The translations under genes and the position numbers were made by a program. A stretch of 64,000 bases of DNA from Bog-532 sp963833835 (lineage in GTDB: Bacteria > Actinomycetota > Actinomycetes > Streptosporangiales > Streptosporangiaceae), in NCBI GenBank assembly GCA_963833835.1, contig CAWHZI010000016.1, positions 124,001 through 188,000 on the forward strand. The letters are read 5' to 3'. Below the pieces are notes generated by a model. That model was not told the origin of the DNA. It made no database searches and worked only from the letters and a program-made list of their open reading frames with translations. This document shows positions 1 to 9,404 of this stretch, piece by piece. Positions within the stretch are counted from its first letter, which is position 1; each line of letters opens with the position of its first letter.

Positions 1-681
1 GAAGGCGACCCCCAGCAGGTGCTGGCCTTCGACCAGCTGCTGCTGGACCACGCCGACGACTGGCTGGCCAACGAGATCGTGCTGTACCTCAAGCGGACGC
101 TGAAGCGGCTCGACGTGACCAGCCGCAGCCTGCTGGCCCTGATCCAGCCGGGCAGCTGCTTCGCCGGCTCGCTGCTGGAGCTGGCCCTGGCCGCCGACCG
201 CTCGTTCCAGCTGGCCGGGGTGTTCGAAGAGGTGGACCCGGAGGCGGACCCGGCCGCGATCACGGTCGGGCCGATGAACCGGGGCCCGCTGCCGATGGGC
301 AACGGCCTGACCCGGCTGCAGACTCGCTTCCTCGGGGACGAGCAGGGCCTGGCCGAGGTGGAGAAGCGGGCCGGGGAAGCACTGGCGGCGGAGGACGCCG
401 AGCAGCTCGGGCTGGTCACCTTCGCCCCCGACGACATCGACTGGGACGAGGAGGTCCGCATCGCGACCGAGGAGCGGGCCAGCTTCAGCCCGGACGCCCT
501 GACCGGCCTGGAAGCGAACTACCGGTTCGCCGGGCCGGAGACCATGGAGACCAAGATCTTCGGCCGGCTGACCGCCTGGCAGAACTGGATCTTCATTCGG
601 CCGAACGCCTCCGGCCCGGACGGCGCGCTGCGCCGTTACGGCACCGGGCAGCGCGCCGACTTCGACCGAAAGCGAGTCTGA
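1..681 (+). CDS. boxC: Benzoyl-CoA-dihydrodiol lyase BoxC, 3' part
   Basis: This frame is open from the first base of the window, so the 5' end is missing; about 226 C-terminal codons remain. The product resembles the crotonase-fold lyase of the aerobic box pathway, which opens the 2,3-epoxide of benzoyl-CoA hydrolytically, releasing formate and a semialdehyde CoA thioester. Visible family features are the segment around LLALIQPGSCFAGSLLELALAA and the conserved tail with METKIFGRLTAWQNWIF. It is followed 4 bp later by boxB in the same direction, which is the expected operon partner. Identification is strong although only the C-terminal part is seen. Confidence 0.9.
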   Translation, partial: EGDPQQVLAFDQLLLDHADDWLANEIVLYLKRTLKRLDVTSRSLLALIQPGSCFAGSLLELALAADRSFQLAGVFEEVDPEADPAAITVGPMNRGPLPMGNGLTRLQTRFLGDEQGLAEVEKRAGEALAAEDAEQLGLVTFAPDDIDWDEEVRIATEERASFSPDALTGLEANYRFAGPETMETKIFGRLTAWQNWIFIRPNASGPDGALRRYGTGQRADFDRKRV

Positions 682-685
682 ACCG

Positions 686-2101
686 ATGACAGCACCGGAC
701 TACACCGAGAAGATCCCCAACAACGTCGCGCTGCGCGAGGACCGGCGGCTGCAGCGGGCGCTGGAGTCCTGGCAGCCGAACTTCCTGAACTGGTGGGAGT
801 CGATGGGGCCGACCCTGCCCACCCATGACGTGTACCTGCGCACCGCGGTCAACGTGGGCCGCGAAGGCTGGGCCCACTTCGGGCACGTGGCCATGAAGGA
901 CTACCGGTGGGGCATCTTCCTGGCCGAGCGCAACCAGGACCGGCGCATCGCCTTCGGCCAGCACCGGGGCGAGCCCGCCTGGCAGAAGGTTCCGGGCGAG
1001 TACCGGGCCGACCTGCAGCGGCTGCTGGTCATCCAGGGCGACACCGAGCCGGCCAGCGTGGAGCAGCAGCGCAACCTGGGTGCCACCGCGCCGTCCCTGT
1101 ACGACCTGCGCAACCTGTTCCAGGTCAACGTGGAGGAGGGGCGGCACCTGTGGGCCATGGTCTACCTGCTGCAGGCCTACTTCGGCCGCGAAGGCCGGGA
1201 TGAGGCCGAGGAACTGCTGCACCGCAACTCGGGCAGCGAAGACTCGCCCCGCATCCTCGGCGCGTTCAACGAGGAGACCCCGGACTGGCTGTCGTTCTAC
1301 ATGTTCACGTACTTCACCGACCGGGACGGCAAGTACCAGCTCGGCACGCTGAAGGAGAGCGCGTTCGACCCGCTGTCCCGCACGTGTGAGTTCATGCTCA
1401 AGGAGGAGGCCCACCACATGATGGTGGGCACCACCGGGGTGGACCGGGTGGTCAGCCGCACGGCCCAGGTCATGGTGGAGAACGACACCGACGACGTGGC
1501 CGCGCTCGGGGTGGTCCCGCTGCAGGTGATCCAGAAGTACCTGAACTTCCACTACAGCGTCTCGCTCGACCTGTTCGGCGGTGAGACCTCCACCAACGTG
1601 GCCAACTACTACACCGCCGGGCTGAAGGGCCGCTGGATGGAGGAGCGCCGCAAGGACGACCACCGGCTGGCCGACGACGCGATCATGGTCGATTCGCTGG
1701 ACGAGGGCCAGATCGGCCTGACCGAGGTGTCCGCGCTGACCGGCCTCAACACCGACCTGCGGCGCGAGTACATCGCCGACTGCCAGGGCGGGGTCAAGCG
1801 CTGGAACAAGATCCTGGCCGAGGCGGGCCTGGCGCACCGGCTGAAGCTCCCGCACGTGGCGTTCAACCGCAAGGTCGGCGCGTTCTCCGCCATCGAGGCC
1901 AGCCCGGACGGCGAGCTGCTCCCGGCCGACGAGTGGGAGCGGCGCAGCGGGCAGTGGCTGCCCACCGACGTGGACAAGACCCACGTCCGCTCGCTGATGC
2001 AGCCGGTGCACGAACGGGGCAAGATCGCGGCCTGGATCGCGCCGCCCCGTAACGGGATCAACGGGCAGCCGTTCGACTACGACTACGTCCATCTGGCCTA
2101 G
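686..2101 (+). CDS. boxB: Benzoyl-CoA 2,3-epoxidase oxygenase subunit BoxB
   Basis: A 471-residue protein of the usual BoxB length. BoxB is the class I di-iron oxygenase that, with the reductase BoxA, epoxidises benzoyl-CoA in the cytoplasm. Carboxylate/His motifs suited to a ferritin-like di-iron site are visible at NVEEGRHL (residues 148-155) and KEEAHHM (about 239-245). It lies 4 bp downstream of boxC and upstream of the benzoate-CoA ligase. boxA is not in the window and presumably lies to the left of boxC. Confidence 0.95.
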   Translation: MTAPDYTEKIPNNVALREDRRLQRALESWQPNFLNWWESMGPTLPTHDVYLRTAVNVGREGWAHFGHVAMKDYRWGIFLAERNQDRRIAFGQHRGEPAWQKVPGEYRADLQRLLVIQGDTEPASVEQQRNLGATAPSLYDLRNLFQVNVEEGRHLWAMVYLLQAYFGREGRDEAEELLHRNSGSEDSPRILGAFNEETPDWLSFYMFTYFTDRDGKYQLGTLKESAFDPLSRTCEFMLKEEAHHMMVGTTGVDRVVSRTAQVMVENDTDDVAALGVVPLQVIQKYLNFHYSVSLDLFGGETSTNVANYYTAGLKGRWMEERRKDDHRLADDAIMVDSLDEGQIGLTEVSALTGLNTDLRREYIADCQGGVKRWNKILAEAGLAHRLKLPHVAFNRKVGAFSAIEASPDGELLPADEWERRSGQWLPTDVDKTHVRSLMQPVHERGKIAAWIAPPRNGINGQPFDYDYVHLA

Positions 2102-2149
2102 CCCGTCTCGGCGCAGCAGCCGTATCTACGAAAATCGAGGCAAGCGGCA

Positions 2150-3728
2150 ATGGTGCAGCTCTTCAACGCTTGTGAGTACCTGCTCGACCGGCGGCTGGCG
2201 GCCGGGGACGCGCCGCGGACCGCGCTGACCGGCGGCGCCGGGGACCTCAGCTACGCCGGGCTGCACGATCAGGTGTGCCGGACCGCGGCCGGACTGCGAT
2301 CGCTCGGGCTGCAGCCCGAGCAGCGGATCCTGATGCTGATGGCGGACTCGCCCCAGTTCGTGGTGGTGTACCTGGCGGCCATGCGGATCGGCGCGATCCC
2401 GGTGCCGGTGTCCACCATGCTGCACGCCGACGGGGTGGCCGAGTTGCTGCGCGACTCCCGGGCCCGGTTCCTGGCCGTCACCCACGAGTTCGGCCCGGTC
2501 GCCATCGGGGCGTGCGCCGCCGCGCCCGAGCTGACCGGGATCCTATCCGACGTGGCTCTCGACCAGGCGCCCATCCCGGTGCACCGGCTCGGTGAGCTGG
2601 CCTCCGGGGCCTCCGACGAGACCGTCTACCCGACCGGTCCCGGACTCACCCGCCTTCTGGCTGTACACCTCGGGCACCACCGGCACGGCCAAGGCGGCCA
2701 TGCACCGCCACGCCGCGATCGAGGTCGTGTGCGAGACCTACGGCCGCCAGGTGCTCGGCATCACGGCCGCGGACCGCTGCCTGTCCGCGGCCAAGGCCTT
2801 CTTCGCCTACGGCCTGGGCAACTCGGTGCTGTTCCCGCTTTCGGTCGGCGCGACCGCGGTGCTGGAGCCCAGCCCGTCCCGGCCCGACGTGATCGCGGAC
2901 GCGGCGGCCAAGTACGGGGCCACCCTGTTCTTCGCCGGCCCGACGTTCTTCGCCAACATGCTGCGGGCCGGGCTGGCCGCCGGCGCGCTGCCTGCGGTCC
3001 GGCTGGCGGCCTCGGCCGGCGAGGCCCTGCCGGCCGCGCTGTACACCCGGTGGACGTCGCACTTCGGGGTGGACATCCTGGACGGCATCGGCATGACCGA
3101 GCTGCTGCACATCTTCCTGTCCAACCGGCCGGGCCAGGTCAAGGCGGGCACCACCGGGGTCGCGGTACCCGGCTACGACCTGCGCCTGCTGGACGAGAAC
3201 GGCCAGGAGTGCGGGCCGGGCACGCCCGGCACGCTGTTCGTCCGCGGCGCGTCCACCGCCACCGGGTACTGGTCCCGGTACGACACCTCGCGCCAGGTGT
3301 TCCAGGGCGAGTGGCTGCGCACCGGCGACACCTACGTCCAGGACTCCGACGGCTACTACGCCTGCCTGGGCCGGACCGGCGACATGCTGAAGGCCTCCGG
3401 CATCTGGGTCAGCCCGGCCGAGGTCGAGGGGCGGCTGCTCGCGCACGAGGCGGTGGCCGAGGCCGTGGTGGTCGCCGCCCCGGACACCAACGGGCTGGAG
3501 AAGCCGGTCGCCTACGTGGTCCTGCAGCCCGGCCACTCGGTCAGCGAGGACGACCTGATCGAGTTCTGCCGCCAGGGGCTGCCGTCGTTCAAGCGCCCCC
3601 GCAAGGTGGTGTTCGTGCCCGGTTACCCGACCACCGCCACCGGCAAGGTCCGCCGGGTCGAGCTGCGCCGGATGGCCACCACGGTCCTGGTACCCAGCGA
3701 CCCGCCGTCCGAGCCCGTGCCAAAGTAG
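2150..3728 (+). pseudogene. Benzoate-CoA ligase (frameshifted as sequenced)
   Basis: An adenylate-forming ligase that would activate benzoate to benzoyl-CoA, the entry step of the box pathway. The N-terminal part (2150 to about 2639) and the C-terminal part (about 2640-3728) lie in different frames. Removing one C from the CCC at 2639-2641 gives a continuous protein of about 525 residues, the normal length for this family. The AMP-binding P-loop-like motif LYTSGTTGTAKAA follows directly after the break, and the C-terminal TGKVRR lysine motif is intact. The perfect restoration by one base favours a sequencing error, so the gene is probably functional. Placement after boxB supports benzoate as substrate. 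Confidence 0.88.
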
Positions 3729-3752
3729 ACCCGTAACGACGAGGGAGACGCG

Positions 3753-4181
3753 ATGGCCCTGCACTGGAGCAAGGAGGACACGCCCCGCTGGGACACCGGC
3801 AAGCAGCGGATGTTCGGTCCCGCGGAGCTGGCCTCGGTCGGCTTCACCGCGCCCGTGCCGGACGAGCCGATGGCCAACGAGTGGTGGCGGGTCAGCGACG
3901 ACGACGGCACCGTGCTGGGTTACGGCTGGCTCGACAGCGAGTGGGGCGACGCGGAGATCACCTTCCTGGTCGACCCGGCCCGGCGCGGTGCCGGGGTCGG
4001 CGCGTTCATCGTCAACCAGCTGGAGGCCGAGGCGGCCACGCGCGGGCTGAACTACATCTACAACGTGGTGCCCAGCAGCCACCCGGACCCGGCCTGGATG
4101 ATCGGCTGGCTGCATGCCCTCGGCTTCAGCGACGGCCACGGCGACCTGCGCCGCCGGGTACGGCACGTCAGCCCGGCGTGA
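3753..4181 (+). CDS. GNAT family N-acetyltransferase
   Basis: A 142-residue protein with the GNAT acetyl-CoA-binding motif A (ARRGAGVG, about residues 77-84) after a beta strand rich in acidic and aromatic residues. A GGGAG-type ribosome site precedes the ATG. It sits 24 bp after the benzoate-CoA ligase and overlaps the next transporter start by 4 bp (GTGA), so it is probably part of the box operon. The substrate is not evident; a role in trimming a CoA-pathway by-product or modifying a pathway enzyme would be speculation. Confidence 0.8.
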   Translation: MALHWSKEDTPRWDTGKQRMFGPAELASVGFTAPVPDEPMANEWWRVSDDDGTVLGYGWLDSEWGDAEITFLVDPARRGAGVGAFIVNQLEAEAATRGLNYIYNVVPSSHPDPAWMIGWLHALGFSDGHGDLRRRVRHVSPA

Positions 4182-5597
4182 GCCGCGGGCCGCGGTCACC
4201 GTCCCTCGCCGTCGCCGCGCTCTGCCTGGTCCAGTTCATCGATGTGCTCGGCGTGACGGTGGTCGTCACCGCCCTGCCGTCCATGCTGTCCAGCCTGCAT
4301 GCCTCTCCGTCCGGCAGCACGCTCATAGCCACCGGGTACGCCATGTTCTTCGGCGGCCTGCTGATGCTGGGGGCCAGGCTCGGTGACCGCTACGGCCACC
4401 GCCGGACGATCCTGGTCAGCCTGGCCGTGCTGGCGGCGGGCGGCCTCGTGGCCGCCACCGCCTCATCGGTGTTCACTCTGGCCGTGGGGCGCAGCCTGCA
4501 GGGCGCCGCCGCGGCGGCCTCGGTGCCGTCCGCGCTGCGGCTGCTGACGACGGTGACGGCGGACGGGGCGCCGCGACGGCGCGCGATCGCGGCCTGGAGC
4601 GCGGCCGGTGCGGCCGCCGGGGCCAGCGGCTTCGTGGTCGGCGGCATCGTCACCGGCCTGGCCAGCTGGCGGCTCATCTTCTGGGCCTACCTGCCGCTGG
4701 CCGCCATCCTGGCCGCGGCCATCGCCGCGAGCGTGCCGTCCGGCGCCGACGACCGCGCGGCGACCTCGCTGAACCTGGCCGGATCGGCCGTGTTCACCGC
4801 GGCGATCATGACCTTCATCGTCGGCACCACCATCGTCACCCAGCCGGCTGGGCGGCTGGCCGGCGGCCTGCTGCTGGTGGCCAGCGTGGTCCTGGCCGGC
4901 GTCTTCCCGATCGTCGACCGGCGGATGGCCGCCCCGCTGTTCCCGGCTCCGCTGATCGGTGACCGCCGGCTGCGGCAGGGATCCCTCGGAGGTTTCCTCA
5001 ACACCGCGGCGACCAGCTCGGTGATCACGCTCCTCACCTTGTACCTGCAGGACACCTTGCAGCGCACGCCGATCGAGGCGGCCGCGACCCTGCTGCCGTT
5101 CAGCCTGCTGGTCATCGCGGGATCGGCCGGGTCCGCGGCCCTGCAGCGCCGCTGGCCGCCGCAGCGGGTGGTGGCCACCGGCTTGGCGATCATCGCGGTC
5201 GCGGACGCCGCGCTCATCCCGGCCGCGCGCTCGCCGTGGGCGGTGCCCGTCTGCATGGCCGCGGCCGGCCTGGGGATCGGGCTGTCCTCGGTCGCCGCCA
5301 CCGGCCTGGGCACGGAGGTCGGCGAGCGCTGGCGCGGCGGGGCCTCCGGCATCATCAACACCGCGGCTCAGCTCGGCACCGCGCTCGGGACCGCCGTCCT
5401 GCTCCTGATCGCGTCGCTGACCAGCGGCCTTCCCGGCCCGGGCCACCCGCCGCCCGACCTGGCCTGGGGCGTCGGCGCGGCCGTGGCCGCGGCCGGGGCG
5501 CTCCGCTTCGCGGCGGTCAGGTCCCGTCCGGCGGTCAGGACACCGCATCCGCCGTCGCGGGCGGGAGCAGGCGGTCCAGCTTTATCCCGGTCGCTCC
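4178..5597 (+). CDS. MFS transporter (drug:H+ antiporter-like), C-terminal end uncertain
   Basis: The GTG start overlaps the acetyltransferase stop (GTGA), implying translational coupling. The product has many hydrophobic helices and the MFS loop motif GARLGDRYGHRR between helices 2 and 3. After the last helix (ending near 5520) there is no in-frame stop until 6362-6364; the tail past about 5597 would run antisense through the histidine kinase gene and has no transporter character. The end given here is where the kinase stop lies, not a seen stop codon. A single-base error near the 3' end could explain this: one alternative frame stops at 5625-5627. Import of an aromatic acid or efflux are both possible given the box operon context. 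Confidence 0.75.
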
Positions 5598-5598
5598 G

Positions 5599-6873
5599 TC
5601 AGCTCGCCGTGGGGAGCCGCACCGTGAACGTGCTGCCCGCGCCCGGGCGGCTGTCGACGGTCAGCTCGCCCCCCATCGCCTCGACCAGGCCCCGGGCCAG
5701 CGCCAGCCCCAGCCCGGCCCCCTGCTCCGAGCCGTTCTCCGCGCCGAGCCGGTCGAACGGCACGAACAGCCGGTGCAGCTCAGTGGCTGGGATGCCCGGT
5801 CCGGTGTCCGTGACCCGGATGGCCAGCATGGCGCCGCCGGGCTCCAGGGCGACCTCCACCGTGCCCGCCGGGCGGTTGTACCGGACGGCGTTGGTCACCA
5901 GGTTGATCAGCACCTGGCGCAGGCGCCGTTCGTCGGCCCGGACCGTGCCCGCCGCCGGCCAGCATTGGCGCAGGGTGATGCCCCGTTCGGCGGCCAGCGG
6001 GCCGAGCAGGTCCAGCACGTCCTGGGCCACCGTGGCCACATCCACATCCGTGAGCTGGAGCGACAGCGCGCCCGCCTCGACCTTGGCGATATCCAGCACG
6101 TCGTCGACCAGCGCCGCGATGTGCGCGGTGGCGCCCTGGATGTGGGCCAGCGCGGCCGCGCGCCGGTCCTCGCTCAGCGGCAGCGTGCCCAGCAGTTCGG
6201 TGAACCCGCCGATGGCCTGCAGCGGGGTGCGCAGCTCGTGGCTGAGCGCGGTCAGGAAGGCCGACTTGGCCTGGCTGGCCGATTCCGCCGCCCCCCGGGC
6301 CACCTCGGCGTCCCGGCGCGCGCCGAACAGCCGCTCGTGGTCGATGGCGATGGAGGCCAGGTGACTGAACCGTTCGACCAGCTCCCGTTCCCGCGGGCCG
6401 GGCTGGTGGGCATGGTCGTGGTAGACGGCGAACGTGCCCATGCAGCCGGCCTGGCCGCGGATCGGGCTGGACCAGCAGGCCCGCAGCCCGTGCGGCATCG
6501 CGGTGTCACGGTACCGTTCCCATCGCGGGTCGGCCGCGATGTCCTCGGCGATGACCGGGACGCCGAGGAAGGCGGCGGTGCCGCAGGACCCGGCGTCCGG
6601 CCCGATGCTCATGCCGTCGATGGCCCGGGAGTAGCTGGCGGGCAGCGTAGGAGCTGCCCCGTGCCGCAGCGTGGCCGTGCCGGCATCCAGCAGCAGGATC
6701 GAGCACCGGGCCCCGGCTATCAGCTCCTCCAGCGCGACGACCACGCTGGTCAGCACGTCGGTCAGCGGGGCGCCGGCCGCCAGCAGCTCCAGCACCGTGG
6801 TCTGGCGGTGCAGCAGCCGCAGGCTGTCGGCATGGCTCAGGTCGCTGGCGTGGCCCACGGTGTCGGCCGTCAC
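5599..6873 (-). CDS. GAF-domain sensor histidine kinase
   Basis: A 424-residue soluble kinase with no membrane helix. An N-terminal GAF domain (about 30-180) precedes a HisKA dimerisation region with the phospho-acceptor His212 in SHELRTP, then a HATPase_c domain with N-box (NLVTNAVRYN), DTGPGIP and GLGLALA motifs. It starts with GTG one base after the stop of the response regulator, so the two form a two-component operon. The GAF domain has SCGTAAF and a cysteine pair (Cys133, Cys144) that might bind a cofactor or sense redox state, but this is only inference. Confidence 0.93.
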   Translation of the reverse strand: MTADTVGHASDLSHADSLRLLHRQTTVLELLAAGAPLTDVLTSVVVALEELIAGARCSILLLDAGTATLRHGAAPTLPASYSRAIDGMSIGPDAGSCGTAAFLGVPVIAEDIAADPRWERYRDTAMPHGLRACWSSPIRGQAGCMGTFAVYHDHAHQPGPRERELVERFSHLASIAIDHERLFGARRDAEVARGAAESASQAKSAFLTALSHELRTPLQAIGGFTELLGTLPLSEDRRAAALAHIQGATAHIAALVDDVLDIAKVEAGALSLQLTDVDVATVAQDVLDLLGPLAAERGITLRQCWPAAGTVRADERRLRQVLINLVTNAVRYNRPAGTVEVALEPGGAMLAIRVTDTGPGIPATELHRLFVPFDRLGAENGSEQGAGLGLALARGLVEAMGGELTVDSRPGAGSTFTVRLPTAS

Positions 6874-6874
6874 G

Positions 6875-7612
6875 TCAGGCGTCCATCCGGTAGCCGACCC
6901 CGCGGACCGTGTGCAGCCAGTGCGGCCGGGCCGGATCGTCCTCCAGCTTGACCCGCAGCCGGTGGACGTGTTCGGTCACCGTGGCCTCGCTCTGCCAGGC
7001 GGCCTCGCTGTCCCACACCGAACGCAACAGCTGGGCCCGGGTGAACACCTGACGGGGATGACGGGCCAGAAAGGCGAGCAGGTCGTACTCGCGGGCGGTG
7101 AGGTCGACCGGCCGGCCGCGGGCGAACACCTCCCGGGCCGCCTCGTCGATCCGGAGGCCCGCCGCCGTGCTGGCCGGCCCCGGCCCGAAGCCCCCCGACC
7201 CGTCCGGCTGGACGGCCGGTGGCCGGGCCCGGCGGAGCACGGACCGCACCCGGGCGGCCAGCTCACCGGGCGAGAACGGCTTGATCAGGTAGTCGTCGGC
7301 GCCGAAGTCCAGCCCCACGATGCGGTCGGTCTCCCCGCTGCGGCCCGACAGGATGATCACCGGCAGCGGCGTGGTCCCGGCCGGTTCGTGCTGGCGGACC
7401 GAGCGCAGCACGTCGAGGCCACCCACACCCGGCAGCGAAAGGTCGAGGATGACCAGGTCGGGACGATCGCGGCCGATGTGGTCCAGGGCTTCGGCTCCGT
7501 CGGCGGCACATCGCACCGCGAACCCCTCCGCCTCCAGCTGCCAGGACAGCAGCGTGCGCACCCGGTTGTCGTCGTCGACGACCAGGATGTGCCGCGGTGC
7601 GCTGTCCGTCAT
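6875..7612 (-). CDS. OmpR/PhoB-family response regulator
   Basis: A 245-residue regulator. The receiver domain begins HILVVDDDN, with phospho-acceptor Asp57 in VILDLSLPG and the conserved Lys in YLIKPFSPGE. The C-terminal winged-helix domain shows the typical LTAREYDLLAFLARH segment and ends VRGVGYRMDA. I chose the ATG at 7612 because the residues before it in the longer frame do not resemble the family. It is promoter-proximal to the GAF kinase gene and reads away from cofD, so the intergenic space 7613-7782 must hold divergent promoters. Confidence 0.93.
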   Translation of the reverse strand: MTDSAPRHILVVDDDNRVRTLLSWQLEAEGFAVRCAADGAEALDHIGRDRPDLVILDLSLPGVGGLDVLRSVRQHEPAGTTPLPVIILSGRSGETDRIVGLDFGADDYLIKPFSPGELAARVRSVLRRARPPAVQPDGSGGFGPGPASTAAGLRIDEAAREVFARGRPVDLTAREYDLLAFLARHPRQVFTRAQLLRSVWDSEAAWQSEATVTEHVHRLRVKLEDDPARPHWLHTVRGVGYRMDA

Positions 7613-7735
7613 GCCCGCATCCCCCCACGGGTCGGCCTCGTTGCCTTGTTGATCGTCTCTCCGCAGGCCGGGCACCGGCAAGAGAAGCCGCAATCTATGA
7701 TGAGCCGCGCAATGGTTCCCCCGGAGGGCACCCGA

Positions 7736-7780
7736 ATTGGACGGACCCGGATTGGGCAGGCCCAGATTGGACGGACACTA
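7736..7780. repeat. Three 15-bp direct repeats upstream of cofD
   Basis: Units starting with ATTGG begin at 7736, 7751 and 7766, giving an exact 15-bp spacing; units 1 and 3 share ATTGGACGGAC. They end 2 bp before the GTG chosen as the cofD start. They could be a tandem operator or part of a mis-called N-terminal extension; in the cofD frame they would encode a DW-rich pentad, but no start codon is available upstream nearby. Confidence 0.7.
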
Positions 7781-7782
7781 AC

Positions 7783-8742
7783 GTGGCCGGGATCGTCGGC
7801 CTGGGCGGCGGCATCGGCTCGGCCCGGCTCTGGCGGGTGCTGGCCCGGGCGACCGGCCCGTCCAGCCTGACCCTGATCGTCAGTACCGCCGGCGACCTGC
7901 GCCTGCACGGGCTGCGCATCTGCCCGGACCTCGACACCACGCTGTACGCGCTGTCCGGCCGCCAGGACTCCGAACGCGGCTGGGGCCTGCGGGACGAGTC
8001 GTTCCGCTGCCTGTCGGCGCTGCGTGACCTGGGCGGCGAGAGCTGGTTCAGCCTGGGCGACCTGGACCTGGCCACGCACCTGTACCGCACCGGCCTGCTC
8101 GGCGACGGCGGCACGCTGACCGAGGTGACGGCCCGGCTGGCCGCCGCCCTCGGCGTCCGGTCCCGGGTGCTCCCGATGACCGACCACGACGTCACCACGA
8201 TGATCACCACCACCGACGGCCGGCTCCTGCCCTACGAGGAGTACCTGCTCCGCGAGCAGGCCGCCCCGGGCGTCCGCGGCGTCCGCTTCGACGGCATCGG
8301 CGCCGCCCAGCCGGCCCCCGGCGTGCTGGCCGCCATCGAATCCGCCGACCTGATCGTGCTAGGGCCGAGCAACCCGGTGGCCAGCATGCTGCCCATCCTG
8401 GGGCTGCCCGGCGTGACCCACGCCCTGGAGCAACGCCGGGACCGGGTGGTGGCCGTCTCCCCGGTGGTGGCGGGGGTCCCGTTCACCGACGAGGCCGAGC
8501 GCCGCCGGGGCCAGGCCCGCGCCGCCCTGCTGGCCGCGATCAACCTCCCGGCCACGGCGGCCGGGGTGGCCCGTCTCTACCGCGACATCTGCGCCCGCCT
8601 CGTCTACGACCGCGCCGACCAGGGCGAAGGCGCCCGCATCGAGGCCCAGGGCCCCCAGCCGGTGGCCGCTGACCTGCTGCTGCACCAGGGCGCCACCCCG
8701 GACTCCCTGCTCTCGGCCCTGCTCGGGCGGGCCGTCGCATGA
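7783..8742 (+). CDS. cofD: CofD/FbiA-like 2-phospho-L-lactate transferase (coenzyme F420 biosynthesis)
   Basis: A 319-residue protein of the family that joins the phospholactyl or phosphoenolpyruvyl unit to the deazaflavin Fo to make F420-0. The N-terminal glycine-rich motif reads GLGGGIGSARL, and HGLRICPDLDTTLYAL matches the family substrate-binding segment. The usual VNTGDD is here VSTAGD, a mild divergence. The usual partner fbiB is absent; the gene is instead coupled by ATGA to a TMEM175-like gene. The GTG start at 7783 is the only nearby in-frame start and has no clear ribosome site, so the exact start is uncertain. It may be a second, divergent CofD. Confidence 0.85.
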   Translation: MAGIVGLGGGIGSARLWRVLARATGPSSLTLIVSTAGDLRLHGLRICPDLDTTLYALSGRQDSERGWGLRDESFRCLSALRDLGGESWFSLGDLDLATHLYRTGLLGDGGTLTEVTARLAAALGVRSRVLPMTDHDVTTMITTTDGRLLPYEEYLLREQAAPGVRGVRFDGIGAAQPAPGVLAAIESADLIVLGPSNPVASMLPILGLPGVTHALEQRRDRVVAVSPVVAGVPFTDEAERRRGQARAALLAAINLPATAAGVARLYRDICARLVYDRADQGEGARIEAQGPQPVAADLLLHQGATPDSLLSALLGRAVA

Positions 8743-9404
8743 CGGCCGAGCGCAAACCGCCCGGCCAGACCCCGGAGCGGATCAGCTTCTTCACCGATGC
8801 GATCTTCGCCATCGCCATGACCCTGCTGGTCATCGAGATCCCGCGGCCGGAGGAGGCGGCTTTCTCGGTCGGGCACGGCATCTCTAAGGCCAAGGCGTTC
8901 GACAACCTCGCCCACTTCCTTGGCGGGCAGTGGGATGCCTTCTACGCCTACTTCCTGACGTTCCTCATCCTGTGGATCGTGTGGCGGCAGCACCACCGGA
9001 TGTTCGATCAGTTCAGCCGGGTGACGCCGCGCATGGTGGGCTGGCACTTCCCGCTGCTGCTGTTCGCCGCGTTCCTGCCCTACGCGTCCAGCACCTATGG
9101 GCACTACGCCGACAACCCGATGGCGGCGCTGCTCTACGGCGTGGTGGTCGCGGCGGTGCTGTTCTGCCGGACGCGCATTCAGGCCGAAGGGCTGCGGGAC
9201 GGCGTGCTGATCGAAGGGGCGGACCGGGAAGAATACCGAGCCGAAGTGCTCGTCTCCTGGATCACCACTGGTTACTGGGTCCTGACGCTGGCTCTGGTCT
9301 GGTGGACGCCGTGGGCCGGGATCCCCTGGCTCTTCACCTCTTTGTTCGCAACCCTGGTTCGTTCGGTCCTGCGCCGCCGCCGCTTGCGCCCGGCCCCGGC
9401 CTAG
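8739..9404 (+). CDS. TMEM175-like (DUF1211) membrane protein, putative K+ channel
   Basis: 221 residues with about six hydrophobic segments. The N-terminal signature RISFFTDAIFAIAMTLL matches the R-x3-F-x-D-A-x-F-A-I motif of TMEM175/DUF1211 proteins, whose characterised members are potassium channels. Bacterial members usually have a single copy of the six-helix unit, as here. The ATG overlaps the cofD stop by 4 bp. The stop TAG overlaps the stop of the convergent uraH gene within the palindrome CTAG at 9401-9404. A functional link to F420 is not obvious. Confidence 0.88.
   Translation: MTAERKPPGQTPERISFFTDAIFAIAMTLLVIEIPRPEEAAFSVGHGISKAKAFDNLAHFLGGQWDAFYAYFLTFLILWIVWRQHHRMFDQFSRVTPRMVGWHFPLLLFAAFLPYASSTYGHYADNPMAALLYGVVVAAVLFCRTRIQAEGLRDGVLIEGADREEYRAEVLVSWITTGYWVLTLALVWWTPWAGIPWLFTSLFATLVRSVLRRRRLRPAPA

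Noticed and set aside
593..2092. Long leftward open frame opposite boxB
   Set aside because: High GC makes the opposite frame of a coding gene open; it shows no family motif, while boxB on the other strand is clear.
2646..4199. Long leftward open frame opposite the CoA ligase and GNAT genes
   Set aside because: Low-complexity Gly/Arg/Val composition with no recognisable motif; a shadow of rightward genes.
5236..6951. Long rightward frame over the MFS end and the histidine kinase
   Set aside because: Antisense to the kinase, with Arg/Gly-rich composition and no domain signature.
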